From assembly GCA_035517775.1 (NCBI GenBank), contig DATIYF010000020.1, positions 14,195 through 78,194 of the forward strand: a DNA stretch of 64,000 nt, given 5' to 3'. This document shows, one piece after another, positions 25,301 through 32,690 of this stretch (the stretch's first letter is position 1; each line of letters starts with the position of its first letter). The position numbers were made by a program, and so were the translations under genes. The stretch comes from DATIYF01 sp035517775. GTDB taxonomy: Bacteria; Acidobacteriota; Terriglobia; Terriglobales; Acidobacteriaceae. The notes below the pieces were generated by a model, which did not search any database, was not told the DNA's origin, and saw only the letters and a program-made list of their open reading frames with translations.

Positions 25301-25455
25301 AACACGGAGATGGGAACGCGGAAGGCGACATAGGCCCCGGCCAACGCGATTGCCAATGTGACAAAGATCACGGACTTCGCGAATCGCGTGTACCAGTAGC
25401 GGTCGTCTGCGGGTGCTGAACTGCGCAGGCGATGCAGGAAGCTGAGGATTTTCAT
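22306..25455 (-). CDS. RND-family efflux pump, inner-membrane transporter
   Basis: 1,049 residues, full RND length. It has the first transmembrane helix at 28-46, two large periplasmic loops, and the central block with VIDDAIVVVENI in TM4, where the proton-relay Asp pair is found. The C-terminal half repeats the pattern (LIMVIGIVAKNGILLLDAD, ARAMVLAGRRRLRPILMTAL). The N-terminal sequence (FPQTDFPRVVIGVSNG) resembles the broad AcrB/MdtB group more than the CusA/CzcA metal group, so substrate class is open. It would be a proton antiporter trimer working with the adjacent adaptor and TolC-like channel, three bases downstream of the adaptor gene. Confidence 0.92.
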   Translation of the reverse strand: MKILSFLHRLRSSAPADDRYWYTRFAKSVIFVTLAIALAGAYVAFRVPISVFPQTDFPRVVIGVSNGVMPIDQMMVTITRPIEESVNSVPGIESVKSITSRGDAEIDLFFDWHVDMVETLQLVDAALGRIRSELPASAAITTHRLTFASFPILGYSLTSDTAPQTQLWEMATYELKPRLNRLNGVAAVVVQGGEEPEFHITPSPAKLLAAKVTVGDLLEAVRRTDLIDSPGLLPQNHQLYLTLVTGQVRDPAQLSQIVIKTTEGGAPVRVGDVAKVETGVKPLYTAVTANGKPAVLLNINRQPDSNTVQVADEVHTEIAGIRQTLPPGIQLQPFYDQSEIVTESIKSVRDAILIGIALASLIMVLFLRDWGTSFIAAMVIPVTVVVSCIAIKLLGLSFNLMTLGGLAAAVGLVIDDAIVVVENIALHHQAGQNRLLAIRRALSEITAPLLGSTITPIVVFLPLIGISGVTGLFFRALAITVSVSLLASLGLALTWTPTLSQYFIKKHAEFQSDAALTPEELEAVEERSLSPRLRRILDFYEKTLRFAFGRPKWVGLFALGLVVASYFCYQALGTDLLPPMDEGGFILDYWTPPGTSLEETNRMIGHIEQMIRSVPEVEGASRRTGLELGLAAVTEANRGDIAVKLKQKRSRSTEEVVAQLRAEIAHQEPGVTVEFVEVLQDMIGDLSNEPEDVYIKLFSSDPALLNDWAPKVADAIRKVQGIVDLRNGIENTISGPATVFRVDPLIAAHAGFTPEEVAVDATAILEGDPASVPVIANDRAYAIRVRFPAANRSSLSNMENTLLASGSGRTATLGSLATITQLPGQNQIRREDLQRVVSVTARLEGRDLGSAMAEVQKTVTGLNLPSSIRIEYGGKYQEQRQSFRDLLLVLVVAVVLVFTVLLFEFRTFAAPVSILCSALLSTAGVFLALLVTGISFNLSSFMGLIMVIGIVAKNGILLLDADQKYRADGLTPARAMVLAGRRRLRPILMTALAAAAGMLPLAFALGAGSQMLQPLAVAVIGGIAISLLLSLIITPAVHYYLSHSEGTSQ

Positions 25456-25458
25456 CGC

Positions 25459-26724
25459 CTAGTCGGTTGTTCCGGGTGAACTCGCATTCTTGTTTTGCCG
25501 CCCGCTGGCGGCCTGCACTTGCGTGCCATCGGGCAATCCATAAGCGCCAGTTGTGACCACGATTTCTCCCGGCTGCAATCCTTTTGTGATTTGGATCAGG
25601 CCCCCGGCCTCGATTCCGGTCATCACCTCACGCTTATGGGCTTTGCCCCGGTTGTCCACCACCATGACGGCTGTGGCCCCCTCGGGTGACTTCAAGAGTG
25701 CCTGCTGAGGAATGGCGATGGCACCCTCAATAGTGCGCGCCACGATCTTCAATTCGACCGTTGAACCTGGACGCAACGCGCCCGATTTGCCGTCAGCCTC
25801 GACCCAGACCTGGACGGTCGTACTGCCGGCATCGAGCGCGGGGCTCACGATGATGACCTTGCCGGGAACAGGAGTCACATCCGCCGCTGTGATCGTCGCC
25901 AGATCTCCCGGCTTCAGTAGCGCCGCCTGTTCCTGCGGAATGTGCGCCCTGGCCACAACCGAAGAGATATCCATGATGGTCAGCAACGGTGTTCCAGAGG
26001 GCGGTGTTTCGCCAGGCCATACCGGACGATCGGTAACCACGCCATCCATGGGGCTGCGGATCTCGGAATAGCTGAGTTGCGCTTGTGCTCCTTTGTATTT
26101 GCCTTCGGCAGAGGTCAACAGCCCGGCGGCAGATCTGAGGGCCGCCTGTTTCCCGACGGCCTGGAGCGACGCCAAATGCTGCTGGGCAACATCGCTTTGC
26201 GCGCGCGCCTGCGCCAGTGCAACAGCGGCCGCATCCAATTCCTTTCGCGGCAAGGCGCCTTGCTGAAAGAGCTTGCTGCGGCTGTCATAGAGTTTCTGCT
26301 GCGCGTCGAGCGATTCTTTGGCTGCCTTCGCATCAAGTTCGGCTTTTTTCACGTCTTCAGGCACCGACGCCTGGGTGGTGGTTTCGTACTGGGCTTGCGC
26401 CTGCTCAAGCGCGCCCTTGCTCTCGGCCACTGAGGCGGAGATATCGCGATTCTCAAGAATTGCGAGCAACTCTCCCTTGTGAACACGGGAGCCTCGATTG
26501 ACGTAAAACTTGCTCACCGGCGCTATAACCTTCGGCGTGATGGCAGCTTCGTTTTTTGGGAACAGCACGGCCTCCGCGGTCACGGCCTGCTGTAGTGAAA
26601 CCTTCTTTGCGCTGGCCACCTGCACCGCAACCACCGGTTGTGCTTCCGGCTGTTCTTTGGAACAACCGCTGAGAACAAGGGCCGCCATAGAAGCAACGGC
26701 AACGGTGTGCAAGCGTGCTCGCAT
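25459..26724 (-). CDS. RND efflux periplasmic adaptor (membrane fusion protein), lipoprotein
   Basis: 421 residues. The lipoprotein signal LVLSGC places the lipid Cys at 21. Biotinyl-lipoyl-like halves (YVNRGSRVHKGELLAILEN and IRSPMDGVVTDRPVWPGE) flank a long alpha-helical hairpin rich in Ala/Gln/Lys (about 95-220), followed by beta-barrel and membrane-proximal domains. It links the RND pump to the outer-membrane channel. Two bases separate it from the TolC gene upstream and three from the pump gene downstream, a tight tripartite operon. Confidence 0.92.
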   Translation of the reverse strand: MRARLHTVAVASMAALVLSGCSKEQPEAQPVVAVQVASAKKVSLQQAVTAEAVLFPKNEAAITPKVIAPVSKFYVNRGSRVHKGELLAILENRDISASVAESKGALEQAQAQYETTTQASVPEDVKKAELDAKAAKESLDAQQKLYDSRSKLFQQGALPRKELDAAAVALAQARAQSDVAQQHLASLQAVGKQAALRSAAGLLTSAEGKYKGAQAQLSYSEIRSPMDGVVTDRPVWPGETPPSGTPLLTIMDISSVVARAHIPQEQAALLKPGDLATITAADVTPVPGKVIIVSPALDAGSTTVQVWVEADGKSGALRPGSTVELKIVARTIEGAIAIPQQALLKSPEGATAVMVVDNRGKAHKREVMTGIEAGGLIQITKGLQPGEIVVTTGAYGLPDGTQVQAASGRQNKNASSPGTTD

Positions 26725-26726
26725 CG

Positions 26727-28049
26727 TCAGAAAGTCCCCGTCAGGGTTTGAAGATTGGCGAGTGCGGCGCGGTACCGTCCCGCTCCTTCAGCGTAATTGT
26801 TCTGCGCCAGCAAGGAAGCATTCTGCGCGTCCACGACTTCGAGTGCCGTGGCCTCGCCGCCCTCATATCGGAGCACGGTGAGGCGAAGGCTTTCGGCGGC
26901 AAGGTCTGCGGACTGTTTCAGCAGGTCAATCTGAGTTCGAGCGGTTTTAGCCTGGTTATAAAAAAGCCGCAGATTCGCGAGGGCTGCCCGCTGGGCAGCG
27001 CTCAGTTCTACGCGAGCGGCATCCCGTCGCAGTTGCGCCTGCTTTATCTTGCTGCGAGTGGCTCCCCAGTCAAAGATTGGCAGGTTGAAGGTGGCGACTG
27101 CCTGGTAACCGAGATTGTCGATGTCCCCGCTATAGGTCGCGTAGTGGTTGGCGTCGATGCCGTAGAAGTAGTCGAATGACAGCGAAGGCAGGTGGCCGGC
27201 GAAAGCCGAGGATACCTCGTTCTGCGCTGCCTGCATCGCCGCATTGGCGGCCGCAATTTCCGGGTTGTTGTGCGCGGCCAGATCCTGGATGTGAGTGAAC
27301 TCCGGAAGCGTGGGTACCTCGCCTAGGTCATTTACAAGGTCGTAGTCGGCAGTGAAGGTTGGAAAAATCAGCACGGCAAGGCCCAGCTTCGCCTGCTCGG
27401 CTGCCAATCGCGCGTCCTCAACGTCGCGTTCGCGATCATTCGCCTGCAACTGCGCCTTAACCACATCCGAATGCGCGACCTCGCCGCCGTTTTCCAGCTT
27501 TCTGCTGAGATCCACGAATTTCCGCGCATCGTCAGCTGCAGCCTGCGCGTTCTCGTATTTCTGCTGCGTGATAATCACATCGTAGAAATCCCTGGTAATC
27601 GTCGAAATCAACCCTCGCGCCGCAATTTCTGCCCGGGCGCGGGCCAGAGCCTCGAGTGCCCGCGCCCGCCGGTAGTCGGCGGCTGAAGCCAGACTCAGCG
27701 TTTCATGCACCGCCCCCTGGCTCAGGTATTCGCGTGGCCCGTTGGCGGCAATGAAAGCTGCTGTATCCGTACCGTTGGGTTTCGTGTAGATCGCTCCGGT
27801 GGTGTAGGCGAGCGAAGGCAGCATCGCCGCCCTGGCCTGCACGCGATCTTCGCGAGCGACGCCGGCCTCAGCGAGCGCCCTTTGAAAGTCCGGCGCGTTC
27901 GACTTTGCCAGGCGAATCGCGTCATTAAGGGTCAGCCGGGGCCCTGGACCTGAAGGTGGCGCCGAACCGGCAGATGTATTCGTCTGCGCTCCCACTGGCG
28001 ACAGCAGGATCGTCACAACGCAGATAAGAAAAGCTGGTTTGGGCAGCAC
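26727..28049 (-). CDS. TolC-family outer-membrane efflux channel
   Basis: 440 residues with a signal peptide (cleavage after LLSPVGAQ). Two structural repeats of TolC type are visible: LTLNDAIRLAKSNAPDFQRA begins the first, and LPEFTHIQDLAAHNNPEIAA the second; both are long Ala-rich helices ending in short strand segments. It forms a trimeric outer-membrane tunnel for the adjacent pump. First structural gene after the two-component system, 60 bp downstream of the histidine kinase gene, all in one orientation. Confidence 0.9.
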   Translation of the reverse strand: MLPKPAFLICVVTILLSPVGAQTNTSAGSAPPSGPGPRLTLNDAIRLAKSNAPDFQRALAEAGVAREDRVQARAAMLPSLAYTTGAIYTKPNGTDTAAFIAANGPREYLSQGAVHETLSLASAADYRRARALEALARARAEIAARGLISTITRDFYDVIITQQKYENAQAAADDARKFVDLSRKLENGGEVAHSDVVKAQLQANDRERDVEDARLAAEQAKLGLAVLIFPTFTADYDLVNDLGEVPTLPEFTHIQDLAAHNNPEIAAANAAMQAAQNEVSSAFAGHLPSLSFDYFYGIDANHYATYSGDIDNLGYQAVATFNLPIFDWGATRSKIKQAQLRRDAARVELSAAQRAALANLRLFYNQAKTARTQIDLLKQSADLAAESLRLTVLRYEGGEATALEVVDAQNASLLAQNNYAEGAGRYRAALANLQTLTGTF

Positions 28050-28109
28050 GAGACTCTTACCCGTCTGACAATCGAAGCTTGGCAGGTGGAAGCTTAAGCA
28101 AAGCTGAAA

Positions 28110-29534
28110 TCAGGGAAGAATAGGAAGCTTGACGCAAAAGGCGGTTCCGCGGCTTGGGAGCGTTTCGGCTCCAATAGTGCCTCCATACGCCTCTACCATG
28201 GCCTTTGCGATGGCGAGTCCCAGGCCGTAACCTCCGGTCTCGCGCGAGCGCGAAGCATCAGAACGATGGAAACGGCCGAAGATATTTTGCAGATCCTGTT
28301 GGCGAATTCCGGGACCCTGGTCACGCACCTCGATCCGTGCCTGGCCATTGTCGCGAGAAATGGTCAGTCGAACTTCGCCTCCAGGCGGGCTGTAGCGGAT
28401 CGCATTATCGAGCAGGTTATTCCAAATGATTTCGAGGTCGTCAGGATCACCCTTGATCTGCGGCGTTCCCCCCGTTTCCAGTTGGACGCGCACCGACTTT
28501 GCCTCTGCTAACGGACGCCATCGTTCCGCGCTGGTTTCACAGCTTGCCGCCAAATCCAGGGTGGGCAGATCGAGCCGCTGGCCGGGCCGGAGTTGCTCAG
28601 CCCGGGCGAGGCGCAACATCGAATGGGTTAAGCTCTCCAGCCGGGCCGCATCCTCAAGGGCATTCTGCAAATCATTCCGGTACTGGTCGGCCGTTCGCGG
28701 CTTCTGCAGCGCCAGTTGGAGAGTGGATTTCAGCACCGCGATCGGGGTCTTCAGCTCATGCGCGGCATTGGTCACGAACTCGCGCTGGGAGGTGAAGGCG
28801 CGCTCCAGGGTCGCGAGCATCCGGTCCATAGCGGCGGTGAGTGGCGCGAGTTCTATTGTCGCAAGCGCCTCCTCGGGAGCGTGCAGCTTCCAGTCCCGCG
28901 CGGTCACCTCCCCGGCGCTGGTCGCCAGCGCCGCCAGCGGGCCTAATCCCTTCCTCACTGCCCACACCGTGATTGCCGTGGCCAGCCCGAGAAGTACCAG
29001 GCTGCCCATGGATGCCAGGATTGCAACTTCCCAAACCCGCTCCCGAATTTCATCCGTGGACGCGGCATATAAGACCGTGATGGTTGCGGAGGCCGTGACC
29101 TCTGGACCTTCAGAATCCAGTACCGGAGTATCCAGCCGGATCACGCGATACCGTTCGTGCCCGACCTGAGCATTCCAGTAGGGCCGGCCCGCTGGCTGGG
29201 ACGTCGCAACCGGATCGGCCCACTGCGGTGAGCGCCCGATCACCTTGCCGTCGCTGCCAAATATCTCGTACATGTCCTGCTGTTCGTGGTCGAGCGATGG
29301 AGGAGCTTGGGCGCTGTCAAAGATTAAATGCGGATGTTCGTCTTCGCTGAAGCGGACCAGTGCCGCGACGCTCATGGCTCTTCCATGCAGGGCCGAGTCG
29401 AAGGCGCTGCGCAGCTGCCACTTCGTGAGATAGGTGGAGAGCGCAACCACTCCGGCAGTCAGGATGAGCTGCGTCACCACTACTGACACGATCAGGCGGC
29501 GTGTGATGGACCGTCTCTTCATGTTTAACTGCAT
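28110..29534 (-). CDS. Sensor histidine kinase of the efflux operon
   Basis: 474 residues; an ATG at 29522 is an equally possible start. TM1 (14-34) and TM2 (170-192) flank a periplasmic sensor of about 135 residues, followed by a HAMP-like linker. The phospho-acceptor is His259 (NAAHELKTP). N box NNLLDNAIRYSPPGG, G1 VRDQGPGI, F box FGRFHRSD and G2 GGYGLGLAIAKA are intact. The start overlaps the response-regulator stop by 10 bases. It is expected to control the tripartite pump downstream; the ligand (metal, drug or envelope damage) is not readable from the sensor. Confidence 0.92.
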   Translation of the reverse strand: MQLNMKRRSITRRLIVSVVVTQLILTAGVVALSTYLTKWQLRSAFDSALHGRAMSVAALVRFSEDEHPHLIFDSAQAPPSLDHEQQDMYEIFGSDGKVIGRSPQWADPVATSQPAGRPYWNAQVGHERYRVIRLDTPVLDSEGPEVTASATITVLYAASTDEIRERVWEVAILASMGSLVLLGLATAITVWAVRKGLGPLAALATSAGEVTARDWKLHAPEEALATIELAPLTAAMDRMLATLERAFTSQREFVTNAAHELKTPIAVLKSTLQLALQKPRTADQYRNDLQNALEDAARLESLTHSMLRLARAEQLRPGQRLDLPTLDLAASCETSAERWRPLAEAKSVRVQLETGGTPQIKGDPDDLEIIWNNLLDNAIRYSPPGGEVRLTISRDNGQARIEVRDQGPGIRQQDLQNIFGRFHRSDASRSRETGGYGLGLAIAKAMVEAYGGTIGAETLPSRGTAFCVKLPILP

Positions 29535-30196
29535 AACCTGTATCCCTGGCCGCGTAGAGTCTCGATCAAGTCCCCCTCTTTATCACCGAGTTTGCGTCGC
29601 AGTCCGGAGATGTACACCTCAATCACGTTGCTGAAGCGTTCCCAGTTGAAATCGTAAAGATGTTCCGACAACTCGGCCTTGGAGACAATCGCATCTTGCC
29701 GGTGGACGAGATATTCCAGCACCCGGTACTCCATCGCGGATAAAGCCAGTGTCTTTCCATTGCGCATGACGCGGCGACGGGCCGTATCGATCTCGACGTC
29801 TCGCACCTTCAGCACCGCAGAGCTGTGCCCTTTGCCGCGCCGGATGAGCGCCTTCGCCCGCGCGATAAGTTCACCGAGATCAAACGGCTTGGTGACGTAA
29901 TCGTCGGCCCCCGCATTCAACAGCGCGATGACTGATTCGCGGTCGTCCCGCGCCGTAAGTATCAATACCGGGGAGGGATTACAGGCGGTCCTCATCCGCT
30001 CCAGAACGCTCAAGCCCTCCATCCGGGGAAGCATCAGGTCGAGCATTACCAGGTCGTACGGATTCGACTCGGCCATGTATAGGCCTTCTTGGCCGTCGTG
30101 GGCGCAATCGACCGCGTAACCGGCGCTTTCGCGCAGGCTGCGCGCGATGTTTTCCGCCAGTCGCTTTTCGTCCTCGATAATCAAAACCCGCACCAC
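29525..30196 (-). CDS. OmpR-family response regulator
   Basis: 223 residues starting with GTG. Receiver domain 1-120 has Asp53 (LVMLDLMLPRMEGL) as phosphorylation site, Thr81 and Lys103 (TKPFDLGEL). The winged-helix DNA-binding domain (about 128-223) includes LSAMEYRVLEYLVHRQ and the recognition region NVIEVYISGLRRKLGD. It should activate the efflux operon that follows it. A disrupted PepSY gene sits immediately upstream in the same orientation; PepSY proteins often accompany this type of two-component system. Confidence 0.93.
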   Translation of the reverse strand: MVRVLIIEDEKRLAENIARSLRESAGYAVDCAHDGQEGLYMAESNPYDLVMLDLMLPRMEGLSVLERMRTACNPSPVLILTARDDRESVIALLNAGADDYVTKPFDLGELIARAKALIRRGKGHSSAVLKVRDVEIDTARRRVMRNGKTLALSAMEYRVLEYLVHRQDAIVSKAELSEHLYDFNWERFSNVIEVYISGLRRKLGDKEGDLIETLRGQGYRLCS

Positions 30197-30219
30197 GTTA
30201 GCTTACGCTGGTCGAGTAC

Positions 30220-30569
30220 TCATTCTCTATTGCGGGTTCGGAGTTTGTCTTGGTCGTTCTGACGTTTCATTTGCTTCTGGCTGGCCTCTTTCGCTTCCTG
30301 GGCGGCAGCCTCTTTGGAGTCCGCTACCACCTTGCCAGTGTTTGCATCTACACTGACCTTGTGACTCCGTCGGCGGCTTCGGTATCGAAGGAGTAGATCC
30401 ACCGCCCGCGCTCTTCTTCTAGCTCTGAACTCTTGACAGTTTCGCGCTCCTTCTGCAATGCGGCGGCTTTAGCTTGCTCCATCGTGATCTTCTAATTCGA
30501 CTCATTTTGTGCAACTGAACGAGACATGGCCGCCGACACAAATGTAAATATGAAAATCGCTGTCCGGGG
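30220..30569 (-). pseudogene. Disrupted PepSY-domain secreted protein gene
   Basis: Joining frames by eye gives a signal-peptide-like hydrophobic stretch (TAIFIFTFVSAAMSRSVAQN), then KITMEQAKAAALQKERETV, RGRWIYSFD, and VSVDANTGKVV with a charged tail: a small PepSY protein of about 110 residues. Three defects are visible. A TAG stop lies just before KITMEQ. A one-base loss near 30358-30363 breaks the frame before VSVDANTG. No usable start codon follows the well-preserved AGGAGGG site (30576-30582). PepSY proteins are periplasmic partners or inhibitors in signalling and metal/peptidase control. The decay looks recent because both halves are still readable. Confidence 0.7.
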
Positions 30570-30786
30570 CGTGTTCCCTCCTCAAGAACAGCGTGCAACT
30601 CCCATCCTTAAGCCAACCTCAGAGCTCGCCTTCGTCGTGTGGTCAGTCTGAGATCTCTCCACGGGAGCTTGGCGATCCAGAGGACAGGGCTCGCCTTCCT
30701 TCTGGACCGCCGTTTCCAATCTAAGCTCTTTCGAACTATGCAACGTTTACCAGTACTATTTTCTGGCAAACCATTTAGACTCATGA

Positions 30787-32088
30787 TTAGTGATGCGGGA
30801 ATCTGCCGAAACCCATTCGCGAGTGGACCAGCTTGCGAACATTTTCAGTCAGAATTGGTCTCGCCTTTTCGATCGTCTCGCTTATTTCCCCGGTCCTCTC
30901 CCTCGGCGTGGCCAGGAAAGCGTGAACGTCGCCTGTGCCATCCACGCCAAAACCGACGACCTCCCCTCGGGAATTGATGCCATGTGCAATCAACAAGTAC
31001 AACGGTGAATCGGCTGGAGTGAGGGTATTGAGATCGGTCAGGACGCCGTTCAGCCGGACGAACGCCCGCGGATCACCATCAGCATCGAACGACGCGCCGA
31101 CGATATCGCCCGCACCATTAATCCCCAGACCAGCGCTGTTGACATCCCCTGGAAGCGTGCCGAGGTCCCGTATGCCTTTCTCCTTCGTCCACAGAAATGC
31201 GTGATAGCTCGTATCGCTTTTCAGGTCTGACGTACCGACCACCTGGTCCTGGTTGTTGATTTCGCCACCGATATTTCCCGGACCGAATGTTCCCGTTCCC
31301 CCCAGATTGCCGAGATCAATAGCTTTGCCTTTGTCCCACAGCAAAGCGTGACGAGACAAAATATAGACTCCACTCTCCGGGTTGAGGGCTGAGCAAATGC
31401 CTGACGCGCCGACGGCCTCGCCGTTGTCATTGATCCCGAAGGCCCAGCCGTCCGGATCGCCGCGAACCGTATCCAGCTTCTTGATACGGCCGTTTTCCCA
31501 GATGACTGGCTTCTCCTCAAACACTTGCGGCCCTCCCACCGGGCAGGTGGAATCCACCGTGCTATTCTCCGCGTTCCCGGCAACTTCGCCAAGATTATTG
31601 ATCTCGCCGGCCTCGCCGTTGTTCCCTCCCAGAGTTGGGAGCGCAGTCATCACGCCGCTATGCCACAGGAAAGGAAGGCATGTGACGTGGGTGCCGAAGC
31701 CACAAAAGTCCTCACCATTCGGATCGCTAGTGGATGTCTCGGCTAGACCAGAAGCGTGGCCTCTTTCGTTGACGCCAAACGCCTCACTGTTCGCCCCTCC
31801 GAGCCCAGGCGTAGCCAGATCCACGATTGCTCGTCCGAACCAGAGCGTGGCATGGAACGAGCCGTCTGGGGCCGAGGTGCCCCCATTTACCAGACCGTTC
31901 TGGCTGATGCCCACGGCCAGACTAAACGGATTGTTCGCTAATGGGCCAAGGTCGGTGACCACGTATTGAGTCGGCTTGCGTCTCGTCGCTGGTTGTTCTT
32001 GAGCCCAGATTGCCCCCACCAAACCTCCGAGCACTAGTCCAACGCGGGCGACTCTATAAAATCTGGTTCGCAATGTATCTCCTGTCAT
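30787..32088 (-). CDS. HAF-repeat secreted protein
   Basis: 433 residues with a signal peptide (ending near VGAIWAQE). Repeating units of HAF type recur about every 50-60 residues: LGPLANNPFSLAVGISQNG, HATLWFGRAIVDLATPGLGG, AFGINDNGEAVGAS, HALLWDKGKAIDLGNLGGTG, HAFLWTKEKGIRDLGTLPG. These form an extracellular beta-propeller-like surface protein of unknown function, frequent in Acidobacteria. The C-terminal 40 residues (ISETIEKARPILTENVRKLV) leave the repeat pattern. It is separated from its neighbours and probably monocistronic. Confidence 0.85.
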   Translation of the reverse strand: MTGDTLRTRFYRVARVGLVLGGLVGAIWAQEQPATRRKPTQYVVTDLGPLANNPFSLAVGISQNGLVNGGTSAPDGSFHATLWFGRAIVDLATPGLGGANSEAFGVNERGHASGLAETSTSDPNGEDFCGFGTHVTCLPFLWHSGVMTALPTLGGNNGEAGEINNLGEVAGNAENSTVDSTCPVGGPQVFEEKPVIWENGRIKKLDTVRGDPDGWAFGINDNGEAVGASGICSALNPESGVYILSRHALLWDKGKAIDLGNLGGTGTFGPGNIGGEINNQDQVVGTSDLKSDTSYHAFLWTKEKGIRDLGTLPGDVNSAGLGINGAGDIVGASFDADGDPRAFVRLNGVLTDLNTLTPADSPLYLLIAHGINSRGEVVGFGVDGTGDVHAFLATPRERTGEISETIEKARPILTENVRKLVHSRMGFGRFPHH

Positions 32089-32108
32089 AACTGTTCCTCC
32101 TCATTGAT

Positions 32109-32420
32109 CTATTGGCTCGTCGTTGAAACGTGGGAACCGTATATTTCGGGCGCGAAGAATTGAAGAAGTGAGTTGACGCAAATCCCGACTGGTCCCTCAG
32201 GTGTCTGCCAAAAGTGCAGCCTGCTTGTACCGAACCATTCGTAGATCTGCGCTGCGGTAACGAGTTCCGGAGAGTTGTCGAGGGTGATCACATCAACTTC
32301 CGCACAACAGCCAGGACACCAGGCCAGAACTGCTTTGGCGCGCCGAACGATCAGCATCGTCTCCGTTTCCACGGTGATCCTGGTCGCTTTAAGGGCCACG
32401 GCTCGCTTCGTCTCGATCAT
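32109..32420 (-). CDS. Small conserved acidobacterial protein, CxxC plus helix-turn-helix-like segment
   Basis: 103 residues from the ATG at 32420; a TTG at 32441 would add seven. The N-terminal strand (TKRAVALKATRITVETET) is followed by AWCPGCCAEVDVITLDN and an excisionase/MerR-like helix pair (ELVTAAQIYEWFGTSRLHFW, then TPEGPVGICVNSLL). I recognise this pattern from small acidobacterial proteins whose Cys pair precedes a helix-turn-helix-like motif; DNA binding is plausible but unproven. It is divergent from the winged-helix/TPR regulator, a shared 270-bp promoter region. Confidence 0.65.
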   Translation of the reverse strand: MIETKRAVALKATRITVETETMLIVRRAKAVLAWCPGCCAEVDVITLDNSPELVTAAQIYEWFGTSRLHFWQTPEGPVGICVNSLLQFFAPEIYGSHVSTTSQ

Positions 32421-32690
32421 CAGTGCTTCGCACCGCTTCAACTCGAGTGCATTCTGCTCTCACCGGGAACTGGATGTCCTTGGAGAGGTCCTCAGAAATT
32501 CTCAAAAAGTCTCAAACGTCCTAATGCATACAAAGGAAATAACTTAGGAAGAGGCACAGGGCAGCGTGCGGGTGGCTTTGGGCTGGGAGTGCGGTTGTCG
32601 GGCGGAAGCGCTCGTGATAGATTCCTGTGGCGATGCGGCCTCGGCACCCCCTGCCACCTTTTGGGATCCGCACTTTTGCCATACATCCTC

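Noticed and set aside
22306..25455. Heavy-metal (CusA/CzcA) assignment of the RND pump
   Set aside because: The TM4 block reads VIDDAIVVVENI, and the N-terminal segment resembles the broad AcrB/MdtB group; metal-type landmarks are not seen, so substrate class is left open.
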